This document shows positions 7,460-14,677 of a stretch of DNA of 18,294 nucleotides, in pieces. The notes below the pieces were generated by a model. The model saw only the letters and a program-made list of their open reading frames with translations, did not search any database and was not told where the DNA came from. This stretch comes from Desulfatirhabdium butyrativorans (GTDB lineage: Bacteria; Desulfobacterota; Desulfobacteria; Desulfobacterales; JAIFKL01): contig DZCT01000040.1 in assembly GCA_022736535.1 (NCBI GenBank), forward strand, positions 1-18,294. The letters run 5' to 3'. The translations under genes and the position numbers were made by a program. Within the stretch, counting starts at the first letter, position 1; the number at the start of each line of letters is the position of its first letter.

Positions 7460-7547
7460 GATTCTTCGCTGACCCTTCGCTCCGCTCAGGGCTTCGGCTC
7501 AGAATGACAGGATGTGCCTGCTTTTCGTTTCCTTCATGCTTTCGTGT

Positions 7548-9974
7548 TTATGTCTTAAACCGCTTTACAATTTTCAAAAGCAGGGCAGCAATGTCATAAA
7601 TCGCCTGTGATGAGTTATTTGCCCGCGCCGCGGCGACGGCTGTGTCTTTGGATGCTGCGTTAACTTCATGAATACTTTTTGAAATATCCTGAATGCCCTT
7701 TGCTGCCTCAGCAGAAGATTTGGCAACTTCTTTAATGCCGTTTGCCAGTTCGTCCACATTTCTCGCCACATCATAAGCTGCTGCTGATATTTCTTCAGTT
7801 GATCTGGCAATGTCTCCCACCAAAGCTGAAGATGCTGCGGCATCATCGGAAACACGCTTTACAGCCGAAGAACCGGTCGCTACAGACTTTGAGATTTCGA
7901 TTGCGGTCGCGGTCTGCTGCTGTACTGCCGAAGAGATCATCTCATTGATCTCTCCAATTTCGTTTATGACTTTGCTGATTTCTGTTCCGGCTGTCAGCAC
8001 TTCATCGGTACACTGCTGAATCTGCTCGATCTGTCCGGTAATCTCATCGCTTGCCTCTGCGGACTGCTTTGCCAGTTCCTTGATTTCACCTGCCACCACC
8101 GCAAAGCCCCGCCCCGCATCTCCCGCGCCGGCAGCCTCGATAGTCGCGTTCAGCGCCAGCATGTTGGTCTGATCAGCGATGTCTTTGATGACGCCGACAA
8201 TCTTTCCGATCTGCTTTGACGCCGCAACCAGCGCATCCATTTTGACGTCAATTTCTCCGGCTCTCCGGCCGGCGTTCACGGATATGCGGTTCGCCTCTTC
8301 GGTGCGGGCAGCAACCTCCTTCAAAGAAGCCGTCATTTCTTCCACTGAGCAGGACACAGCAGTAATTTTGGCAGAAGTTTCCGCGCCTGCCCCTGCCATG
8401 CGTTCCACATTTTCAGCGGTCCGATTTGCCAGTTCCGAAACCCTGTTAAATGTAGCGGATATTTGTTCGGTCATAGCCGCAATATTGGAAACCGATGCGC
8501 TTGATTCTTCCGTAGCAGACGCGACAGTGCTGACATTGGATGCAGCCTGTTCGGATGCCGCGGCAACCGTTTCAACCTGTCTGCTCATTGTTTTGGCAGA
8601 CAAATCCATCTGTTTTGAAATATCCGACATTTCTTCGGATACTTCCGAGAGCATGTCGGTTGTGCCGGAAAGTTCTTTCATAATCCCCCGAAGCTTTGTC
8701 GCCATTTCATTGAGTGCTTTTGCCAGTATGCCGATTTCATCTTTTTCATCAACTTCTATACCTGCCGTAAGGTCTCCCGAAGCCGCAGATTTCGCAAATG
8801 TTACGCCTTTTGCCAGCGGACTGACAATCCCGCCTGCCGCAAACCGTACAATCCAAAAAGCAATCAGCGACACAATAAGCCCGGCGCAGACCTGATACAT
8901 CAGAATACCTGCCCATGAGCTTTTCACTTCTTCAGCCAGCCTTTCAGCCTCAGCCATAACAATTTTACGGGGGATGGTAATCAGGACGCCCCAAGGCGTT
9001 TCGGTTTTTCCGATGCGGACGGCAACAGTTACTTCAATGTTGTCGCCACGGATTTCAGCAATTTCCTGTACTCCTTTCCGAAGACGGTCAAGAACTTCTT
9101 CCCAGCGATCCGGTATCAATGATTTCAAAGGCTTTCCGGAAAGTTCGGGCTTATCGGTAACTGAAGCCAAGATACCGTTATAACTGAAAATAGCAATTGC
9201 AGATGCGTCTGAGTAAATCTTTTTTTTCGCCTTGACTGCCAATTCCTGAATAAACTCCAGACGCATATCTATGCCGGTAATTCCGTAAAACTTTCCCTCG
9301 TAAATAACAGGAACAATCAGCGAGGTCATCAATATCTGCTTGCCTCCGACATTATATGAATAAGGATCAACAATATATGAATAAGGATCAACAATGCACT
9401 CTTTCCGAGTTTCACGGGGCAGAAGATAATACTCGCCTTTGCGGATTCCGTTTTCATCTTTTTCAGTATTTTCATAATCTTTTAATGCCTCGAGTCTGAT
9501 TTCTCCTTCCGGCGTGCGAAACCAATATGGAATAAACCGTCCGGTCTTATCATGCCCGATGCTTCCTTCATAAATTTTATCCAATCCGTCCATGGCATCC
9601 GGCTCCCAACAGGTTCCGGCTGCGAAAAAATCATCGTTTCTCGCCAGCAGACCATGTAAAATTCCGTTAATTCGGTCTCTGTCAAATTTAAGATCAATTT
9701 TCGGGTCTTTGACGCCTGAAAATACATTGCTCAATGTGCGGACAGAATCCAAAGCAACCTCCAGTTCCGCTTTTATGGCAAGCCCCACATTTCCGGCGTC
9801 TGCTGTCAGTTGTTTCTGAGCGGCATTAATAGCTGATTCCACAGCGGATTTCACTGCCCGGGTTTCCATCTGTTTGGCAAGAATAATTCCGATGACAACC
9901 AGCACTCCGATAACTGTGATCAGACAGGTTCCGAAAAGAACGATAAGTTTTGTTTTCAATGAGTTGAATTTCAT
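7548..9974 (-). CDS. Methyl-accepting chemotaxis protein with dCache sensor
   Basis: An 808-residue inner-membrane chemoreceptor that would signal to a CheA/CheW array. TM1 is at about residues 9-33. A periplasmic dCache-type region spans about 34-350, with WEPDAMDG, PYWFRTPEG and GITGIDMRLEFIQEL. TM2 is at about 355-377, HAMP at about 378-430, then a long coiled-coil signalling domain. The hairpin tip is IADQTNMLALNATIEAAGAG (598-617) followed by GRGFAVVAGEIKELAKQSA. No C-terminal CheR-binding pentapeptide is present. I chose ATG 9974 because it follows GAGGGG and begins with a typical short cytoplasmic leader. The upstream open frame (to 10223) reads only through repeat DNA. The sensor contains a direct duplication of IVDPYSY (194-200 and 201-207). 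The ligand cannot be predicted. Confidence 0.95.
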   Translation of the reverse strand: MKFNSLKTKLIVLFGTCLITVIGVLVVIGIILAKQMETRAVKSAVESAINAAQKQLTADAGNVGLAIKAELEVALDSVRTLSNVFSGVKDPKIDLKFDRDRINGILHGLLARNDDFFAAGTCWEPDAMDGLDKIYEGSIGHDKTGRFIPYWFRTPEGEIRLEALKDYENTEKDENGIRKGEYYLLPRETRKECIVDPYSYIVDPYSYNVGGKQILMTSLIVPVIYEGKFYGITGIDMRLEFIQELAVKAKKKIYSDASAIAIFSYNGILASVTDKPELSGKPLKSLIPDRWEEVLDRLRKGVQEIAEIRGDNIEVTVAVRIGKTETPWGVLITIPRKIVMAEAERLAEEVKSSWAGILMYQVCAGLIVSLIAFWIVRFAAGGIVSPLAKGVTFAKSAASGDLTAGIEVDEKDEIGILAKALNEMATKLRGIMKELSGTTDMLSEVSEEMSDISKQMDLSAKTMSRQVETVAAASEQAASNVSTVASATEESSASVSNIAAMTEQISATFNRVSELANRTAENVERMAGAGAETSAKITAVSCSVEEMTASLKEVAARTEEANRISVNAGRRAGEIDVKMDALVAASKQIGKIVGVIKDIADQTNMLALNATIEAAGAGDAGRGFAVVAGEIKELAKQSAEASDEITGQIEQIQQCTDEVLTAGTEISKVINEIGEINEMISSAVQQQTATAIEISKSVATGSSAVKRVSDDAAASSALVGDIARSTEEISAAAYDVARNVDELANGIKEVAKSSAEAAKGIQDISKSIHEVNAASKDTAVAAARANNSSQAIYDIAALLLKIVKRFKT
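9353..9394 (-). repeat. Perfect 21-bp tandem duplication inside the chemoreceptor sensor
   Basis: Two identical 21-bp units, 9353-9373 and 9374-9394, keep the frame and duplicate IVDPYSY in the periplasmic domain. The absence of any difference suggests a recent event or a variable-number tract. Confidence 0.9.
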
Positions 9975-10046
9975 TGCCCACCCCTCTGTTATTTTTACTT
10001 TGTCAATTTTCCCTGACATGTCACCCTGAGCGGAGCGAAGAGTCTC

Positions 10047-10237
10047 ATACCGAATCTCTATTGAAAGTATTCTCTCATTTTGTTTCCCGCAGAGATCACA
10101 GAGAAGAAAAGCCCACAGAGGACACAGAGTTTTTAAAAAATTCTCTGTGATCTCTGCGGTTTTTTCACGCTCTGTGAACTCTGTGGGGAACCCCTCCGGG
10201 GAAAAAATATCATATAAAGTCAAAAGAGATTCGGTAT
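10047..10237. repeat. MITE-like element with terminal and internal inverted repeats
   Basis: Terminal arms 10047-10064 (ATACCGAATCTCTATTGA) and 10220-10237 match as inverted repeats at 16 of 18. Inside lie perfect 18-bp arms CCGCAGAGATCACAGAGA (10087-10104 and 10142-10159), plus CACAGAG/CTCTGTG pairs. The right terminal arm contains the stop and final codons of the ATPase gene. No transposase is present, so any mobility would have to be supplied elsewhere. Confidence 0.75.
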
Positions 10238-11380
10238 TAAATAGGATTTCAGCGTTTTTTCAAAAGCTTTGCGTAAAAACAATGCACAGCAGTCATATTC
10301 TTTGCAGGCATAAAATTCTTTTGCCCGTTCCATTTCCGATGAACCTTTTTTGACAACGGGCATCTGAATATCAGAAGCATCATCCAAATACAACTCGTAC
10401 TTTTCCCATGACATTTTATGCTTGTAAAGCTCAAAAAGCGATTTGTCATGCGTAAAAAAGAATATCTGAAAATCGGTAAACTGTGTTCTCAGAATTTCAA
10501 GCAGCTTCAATCTGTTGCTCATGTCAAGGCTGATCAGCAAATCATCCAGCACCAGAATTTTCAGATATTCGCCGGTAAGCGTGCCGATCAGTTTTCGGAT
10601 GACCGCAAAATAGACGGACACAGCCAGCGCAGAAAGACGGGCTTCGTTCAGAAAAGAATGATAATGTCCGATAGCCCTGTCTTTAAAATCTATTTCAATA
10701 TTGATGAACGGTTCAACGCTTCGCTCATCAGCGGCGAATTTCTGCCCGAATACGAATTGTCTGATTTTAAAATCCCATTCAAAATAGCTGATGAAAAGAT
10801 TCACCTCCCCGATAAGCTCATTGTTGACGAGCGATTTCAACGCATCAAAATATTCGGCAGGGTCTCTGATGTCCGACATCATCTGCCGATTTCCGACAGG
10901 GTAATCCTTGAACAATAAGCGAAGCATATCGTAAACATTGACGTTATCGTCACTCACCGCCGGCGAATAATGCACTTTGAGCAGCTTTCTGTAATCAAGC
11001 ATGGGGATGAATACCGAAAGCCCTTTGATGAAATCCGTTCCTTCGGGAAGTTCCGTCAGACCGCCGTGTATGACAAGTTCTTTCCCGTTGGTGAATTTGA
11101 ATCTGATTTCAGGCTCTTGGTCGCTGAAGATGTTCCTGTCTTTTGCGACAGACCCGAATTTATTTTTTGTTAAAAATTCCAATGCCCGATAAACGGAACT
11201 TTTTCCGCTGCCGTTTTCTCCGTACATCAGAACATTGCTGCCTTTGAAATCCAATTCAAAATCGCCGTAAAAAAAGCGGTAGTTTGAAATCCTGAGCCGG
11301 TCAATCCGCACTGCTTCGGCATTGCATGCCGGCGCGTCTGATGTTTTTTTATTAATGGGATCAAGCATTTCGTCAGTCAT
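10220..11380 (-). CDS. SMC/RecF-like AAA ATPase, probably C-terminally truncated
   Basis: A 386-residue ABC-type ATPase of the RecF/SMC/overcoming-lysogenisation group. Walker A is GENGSGKSS (54-62). A signature-like LNEARLSALAVSVYFA lies at 244-259. Walker B, ILVLDDLLISLD, lies at 275-286, and the H-loop is FFFTHD (307-312). The insert between the ATPase lobes is short, without a long coiled coil. The C-terminal EYDCCALFLRKAFEKTLKSY looks like the start of a helical domain often found in such proteins, but it stops after IPNLF. Those last codons lie in the inverted terminal repeat of the element at 10047-10237, so the original 3' end seems lost. The start has AAAGGAA at normal spacing. ATPases of this type occur in defence systems and DNA repair, but no nuclease partner is adjacent, so the role is unknown. 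Confidence 0.8.
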   Translation of the reverse strand: MTDEMLDPINKKTSDAPACNAEAVRIDRLRISNYRFFYGDFELDFKGSNVLMYGENGSGKSSVYRALEFLTKNKFGSVAKDRNIFSDQEPEIRFKFTNGKELVIHGGLTELPEGTDFIKGLSVFIPMLDYRKLLKVHYSPAVSDDNVNVYDMLRLLFKDYPVGNRQMMSDIRDPAEYFDALKSLVNNELIGEVNLFISYFEWDFKIRQFVFGQKFAADERSVEPFINIEIDFKDRAIGHYHSFLNEARLSALAVSVYFAVIRKLIGTLTGEYLKILVLDDLLISLDMSNRLKLLEILRTQFTDFQIFFFTHDKSLFELYKHKMSWEKYELYLDDASDIQMPVVKKGSSEMERAKEFYACKEYDCCALFLRKAFEKTLKSYLIPNLF

Positions 11381-11513
11381 TCCAAGTTCCTTTGATGCCG
11401 GATTCTTATTTCAGTCCTGTTTCCTTTCTCGGACAAATCCGTGATGCCTCCGGCAAGATATTGTCAGGGCAGAAAATGTCAAGCGTTTAAAACCTCCCGC
11501 AAAACCGCTTTGA

Positions 11514-11625
11514 TTTCCCGCAAAGAGGCGAGAGCGCACAGAAGGAAAATTCATCCAGAGACACACTGCCGGCTTGTCTGCCCCTGCGATTTTTTTCTCT
11601 GCGTGCTTTGCGCTTTTGCGGGAAA
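11514..11625. repeat. Inverted-repeat element of the TTTCCCGCAAAG type
   Basis: The arms TTTCCCGCAAAG (11514-11525) and CTTTTGCGGGAAA (11613-11625) enclose GCACAG and CTGCG sub-repeats. It fills most of the 249-bp gap between purA and the ATPase gene. It resembles the GCAAAG/CGCAGAG elements at 17133-17375. No separate terminator for purA is obvious. Confidence 0.6.
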
Positions 11626-11629
11626 CCTT

Positions 11630-12931
11630 TTATTTCCGAAAATGCTCGAAAGGATGTTTCACAACAATCGTTTCTTCTCTCCCGGGGCCCACGGAGACAA
11701 TCTGTATCGGCGTTTCCGTCAGTTCTTCAATGCGGCGGAGATATTTTTTTGTATTTTCAGGCAATTTTTCCATTTTCCGCAAGCCGGAAATATCTTCGGT
11801 CCAGCCCGGCAGCGTTTCATAAACCGGCTTGCAGTCAGTCAGAATTTTCAGGCTTGCCGGAAAATCACGCACCGTCTTTCCCTGATATTCATATCCGGTA
11901 CAAATGTTGATATGATCCAGCCCGCCCAGCACATCCAATTTGGTGATGACCAGTCCGGTCAGTCCGTTCAGACGCACGGCATTTCGCAGAATCACCGCAT
12001 CAAGCCATCCGCAGCGGCGTTTCCGTCCGGTCGTCGCGCCGAACTCCGCGCCTTTTTTCTGAATTCTGTCGCCGATCTCATCAAACAGTTCCGAAGGAAA
12101 AGGTCCTTCTCCCACCCGCGTGGTGTAAGCTTTTACAATGCCCAGAATGCCTGAAATTTCTTTGGGTCCCACGCCGGTGCCGCAGCAGGCATTTCCCGCA
12201 ACCGTATTTGAAGACGTAACATAGGGATATGTCCCGTGATCTATATCCAGATGCGTTCCCTGCGCGCCTTCAAACAGCACTTTCTTCCCGGCTTTGACAG
12301 CCTCGTGAATCTCCACAGAAACATTTGTAATATGCGGGGCAAAGCGTTCCGCATATTTGCCGAACTGCTCTATGATCTGATCCGGATTCACGGGTTCAGT
12401 TCCGAGATAGTGTTTGAGATAAAAATTCTTTTCTTCCGCAACGGCTCTGACTTTTTCGCTGAAAACTTCCGGCTCGATCAGATCGGCAAAGCGGATTCCC
12501 CTTCTGTTGGCTTTGTCTTCATAACAGGGACCGATGCCCCGTCCGGTCGTGCCGATTTTTTTATGCCCTTTCCTTTCTTCGCGGGCAATGTCAATCTGAT
12601 TGTGATAGGGCATAATCAGATGCGCTTTTTCGCTGATTTTCAGATTGTCCGGGCTTACGGAAATGCCTCTGCTGATTAAATAGTCAATTTCATCCAGCAG
12701 CACTGCCGGGTCCACGACCATTCCGTTTCCGAGCAGACAGATTTTTTTCTGCAATATACCCGAAGGCACTAAATGGCTGATAAATTTTTCGCCGTTCACG
12801 ACCATCGTATGTCCCGCGTTGTTTCCGCCCTGAAACCGCGCCACGACATCCGCAAATTCCGCCAGAAGGTCCACAATCTTGCCCTTGCCTTCATCTCCCC
12901 ACTGGGTTCCGACAATAATAATATTTGACAC
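11630..12931 (-). CDS. purA: Adenylosuccinate synthase
   Basis: The enzyme joins IMP and aspartate using GTP to form adenylosuccinate, the first step from IMP to AMP. The 433-residue product is the usual length and complete. The P-loop-like GDEGKGK is at 12-18, GNNAGHT at 36-42, the IMP-binding TTGRGIGPCYEDKANRRG at 128-145, FEGAQGTHLDIDHGTYP at 220-236, TTRVGEGPFPSEL at 270-282 and TGRKRRCGWLD at 301-311. The start is GTG 12931, supported by AAGGAG six bases upstream. It lies 30 bp downstream of tadA on the same strand, so the two are probably co-transcribed. An inverted-repeat element follows its stop. Confidence 0.98.
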   Translation of the reverse strand: MSNIIIVGTQWGDEGKGKIVDLLAEFADVVARFQGGNNAGHTMVVNGEKFISHLVPSGILQKKICLLGNGMVVDPAVLLDEIDYLISRGISVSPDNLKISEKAHLIMPYHNQIDIAREERKGHKKIGTTGRGIGPCYEDKANRRGIRFADLIEPEVFSEKVRAVAEEKNFYLKHYLGTEPVNPDQIIEQFGKYAERFAPHITNVSVEIHEAVKAGKKVLFEGAQGTHLDIDHGTYPYVTSSNTVAGNACCGTGVGPKEISGILGIVKAYTTRVGEGPFPSELFDEIGDRIQKKGAEFGATTGRKRRCGWLDAVILRNAVRLNGLTGLVITKLDVLGGLDHINICTGYEYQGKTVRDFPASLKILTDCKPVYETLPGWTEDISGLRKMEKLPENTKKYLRRIEELTETPIQIVSVGPGREETIVVKHPFEHFRK

Positions 12932-12961
12932 GCATTTCTCCTTATAAGCATTTAAAATGAA

Positions 12962-13432
12962 TCAACTGTGATTTTTTCGTTTTGCCCGAAAAAAATTCTG
13001 AATCAGGTTTCTGCATTCCGCCTCAAGAATACCCCGAATGATCTCAGGATGATGATTGAGACGGGCATCATCCGGCAAATCATACAGCGAACCGGCTGCG
13101 CCCCACTTCGGGTCCGCCGCGCCGAAAACGATCCTTGACACTCTGGCGTGAATCATTGCGCCCATGCACATCACACAAGGTTCAATGGTAACATAGAGTG
13201 TTGTATTTAACAATCTGTAATTCCCAATTTTCTGACAGGCTTTCCGCAGAGCCAGTATTTCGGCGTGTGCGGTGGGATCAGACAGGGAAATGACCTGATT
13301 GAAGGCTGCTGACAGGATTTCCCCGTTTTCATCCGCAAGCACCGCGCCCACCGGCACTTCCTGAAACATTGCGGCTTTCCGCGCTTCTGCCAATGCCGAT
13401 GTCATCAGCTTTGTGTGATTTTGATATATCAT
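12962..13432 (-). CDS. tadA: tRNA-specific adenosine deaminase
   Basis: TadA converts adenosine 34 to inosine in tRNA-Arg(ACG), allowing one tRNA to read several CGN codons. The 156-residue product has the zinc-binding deaminase motifs HAE (56-58, with the catalytic Glu) and PCVMC (85-89), plus VPVGAV and the family ending FFRAKRK. ATG 13432 lacks a Shine-Dalgarno. An internal ATG at codon 10 (MTSALAEARKA) is an alternative. It is divergent from the tRNA-Arg gene, about 97 bp away, and is the first gene of a likely tadA-purA operon. The neighbouring tRNA reads CGN codons too but has a UCG anticodon, so it is not itself the expected TadA substrate. Confidence 0.95.
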   Translation of the reverse strand: MIYQNHTKLMTSALAEARKAAMFQEVPVGAVLADENGEILSAAFNQVISLSDPTAHAEILALRKACQKIGNYRLLNTTLYVTIEPCVMCMGAMIHARVSRIVFGAADPKWGAAGSLYDLPDDARLNHHPEIIRGILEAECRNLIQNFFRAKRKNHS

Positions 13433-13484
13433 ATTGAAAATGTCAGCTTATCAGTTTTGAACAAAAAATATTTTCAAGTTAGCG

Positions 13485-13513
13485 TTGACATGCTTCCCGC
13501 AATAGCTTATACA
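13485..13513 (+). promoter_or_regulatory. Promoter of the tRNA-Arg gene
   Basis: TTGACA (13485-13490), exactly 17 bp, then TATACA (13508-13513). The predicted start falls around 13520, about ten bases before the mature tRNA. Confidence 0.8.
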
Positions 13514-13529
13514 GGAAAGAAATTTTTAT

Positions 13530-13606
13530 GCGCCCGTAGCTCAGTTGGATAGAGCGTCGGACTTCGAATCCGCAGGCCGCAGGTTCAATTCCTGCCGGGC
13601 GTACCA
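13530..13606 (+). tRNA. tRNA-Arg (anticodon UCG)
   Basis: A 77-base cloverleaf with encoded CCA. The acceptor is GCGCCCG/CGGGCGT, the D stem GCTC/GAGC, the anticodon loop CTTCGAA (anticodon TCG), and the T arm GCAGG-TTCAATT-CCTGC. The outermost anticodon-stem pair is a T-C mismatch, leaving four pairs. UCG reads CGA and, by wobble, other CGN arginine codons. The aminoacylating enzyme ArgS is encoded 1.1 kb downstream. Confidence 0.96.
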
Positions 13607-13628
13607 ATATTATAATATTATAAATACA

Positions 13629-13660
13629 AGGGTTAGCCCCTTCCGGCTAATCCTTTTTTT
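13629..13660 (+). terminator. Rho-independent terminator after tRNA-Arg
   Basis: The stem AGGGTTAGCC / GGCTAATCCT has loop CCTTCC and is followed by seven T. It defines the tRNA as a single-gene transcription unit. Confidence 0.88.
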
Positions 13661-13726
13661 GTTTTTGCCGTGTTCCTTTTGACAAATCGGCTGTTTTTTT
13701 TTATATATGAGTTACGCAGTTGTATT

Positions 13727-13879
13727 TTTGAATTTCCGTTCCCTCACGCCGCGTCTGTCCGGAGTGCTGAAATGAAATTTTAGCACTGCATCATTGCTAA
13801 AATTCGCTCCGCTCATTTCAGCACTCCGGAGCAGACCGAGCGAGATTCGCTCGCGGCGCGTGGAACGAAACTTCAAATC
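13727..13879. repeat. Triple-nested palindromic element, about 150 bp
   Basis: The outer arms (TTGAATTTCCGTTCC near 13728 against GGAACGAAACTTC near 13862, plus CGCCGCG/CGCGGCG) are imperfect. The middle arms TCCGGAGTGCTGAAATGA (13758-13775 and 13813-13830) are a perfect 18 bp. The inner arms AATTTTAGCA/TGCTAAAATT surround CTGCATCAT. It occupies most of the gap between the tRNA terminator and the PilZ gene. A related fragment lies at 17778-17803. Confidence 0.82.
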
Positions 13880-13964
13880 CTATGCTGTTTGATTTATATT
13901 TACATTTATAAAACAATTTCTGTCAACAACAACCTATCATAATTGAAAAACAGGCATTATTATT

Positions 13965-14372
13965 ATGGATCAGTCACAGTCGGCGCATAACAAACGCAAA
14001 TTTCAGAGAATTGATAAAAAAATTCCCATAGAAGTGAACCGGCTCTGCTATCCCCTGCCCCTGTATCCCGGAGAAAGCTGTGTTTGCAAAAATATCAGCG
14101 CCGGGGGTGTATGCTTTACAATTTCAAATTTTTATGAACCCGGCGCGGTGCTGAGTCTGAAAATCAGCATCCCCGGATGGCAGGGATATAAAAAACCTTT
14201 TTCTTTTCTGGTGGATATAGCTTCGGAATCCCCGCTCACGGCTATCGGCGAAGTGGTCTGGTGCAGAGAGCATTCAGCGGCTTCCGACTATGAAATCGGG
14301 ATTAAATTTTTGAATATCTATGAAGATGATTACCGCGCATTGATAAAATATTTGGAAGCGCAATTAACTTAA
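13965..14372 (+). CDS. PilZ-domain protein (probable c-di-GMP binding)
   Basis: A 135-residue single-domain cytoplasmic protein. It carries both PilZ ligand motifs: RKFQR (residues 11-15, the RxxxR motif) and NISAGG (43-48, the (D/N)xSxxG motif), followed by beta strands and EIGIKFLNI near the end. Such proteins act as c-di-GMP receptors that alter motility, polysaccharide export or transcription, but the partner cannot be told from the sequence. ATG 13965 is preceded by A/T-rich sequence with only a weak ribosome binding site. Palindromic elements on both sides isolate it, so it is probably monocistronic. Confidence 0.9.
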   Translation: MDQSQSAHNKRKFQRIDKKIPIEVNRLCYPLPLYPGESCVCKNISAGGVCFTISNFYEPGAVLSLKISIPGWQGYKKPFSFLVDIASESPLTAIGEVVWCREHSAASDYEIGIKFLNIYEDDYRALIKYLEAQLT

Positions 14373-14430
14373 TAAATGACCGCATATTTTCCGGGGGAGG
14401 TTTTTTCCGGTACAGACAGGTCTCTGACCC

Positions 14431-14570
14431 AATGCCGTTAAGTTAACAATTTCGTAGGTCGGGGTGAGCCTGCGAACCCCGACATCATCCGGTTTGCAGA
14501 CATCATCCGGCAAGTGTTGGGGTTCGCAAGCTCACCCCAACCTACATTTTTCTCTTAACTTAATGGCATT
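14431..14570. repeat. 140-bp MITE-like palindromic element with GTAGGT core
   Basis: Terminal arms AATGCCGTTAAGTTAA (14431-14446) and TTAACTTAATGGCATT (14555-14570) match at 15 of 16. Inside, GTAGGTCGGGGTGAGC (from 14454) pairs with GCTCACCCCAACCTAC (to 14545), together with GCGAACCCC/GGGGTTCGC. The loop has a direct repeat GACATCATCCGG. No coding potential is seen. Confidence 0.85.
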
Positions 14571-14572
14571 GA

Positions 14573-14651
14573 GGGGCAACCCCCCGTGGTTGCCCTTTCC
14601 GGAAGATAAGATTGCCCTTTCCGGAGGGTAAGCACAGGGGCTTACCCCTAC
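14573..14651. repeat. Two short palindromes, GGGCAAC and GGGTAAG type
   Basis: GGGCAAC...GTTGCCC (14574-14595) and GGGTAAG...CTTACCC (14626-14647), with TTGCCCTTTCCGGA-type sequence between them. They are the same families as at 3127, 3197, 5888 and 6001. They sit immediately upstream of argS, whose transcript leader must cross them. Confidence 0.75.
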
Positions 14652-14677
14652 GCAACATTCTTGAATGTGAAACGAAT

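Noticed and set aside
8179..8895. A 238-codon forward-strand open frame within the chemoreceptor gene
   Set aside because: It is a shadow of the Ala/Ser/Glu-rich coiled-coil coding sequence. The Ser/Thr/Ala-rich translation has no motif.
9975..10223. N-terminal extension of the chemoreceptor
   Set aside because: The extra 83 codons read through repeat sequence, and the normal receptor N-terminus with a Shine-Dalgarno starts at 9974.
11441..12154. A 237-codon forward-strand open frame over the end of purA
   Set aside because: It is antisense to a complete, motif-rich purA and runs into an inverted-repeat element.
14612..14677. N-terminal extension of ArgS
   Set aside because: It is encoded by the GGGTAAG palindrome. 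The family N-terminus begins at ATG 14678.
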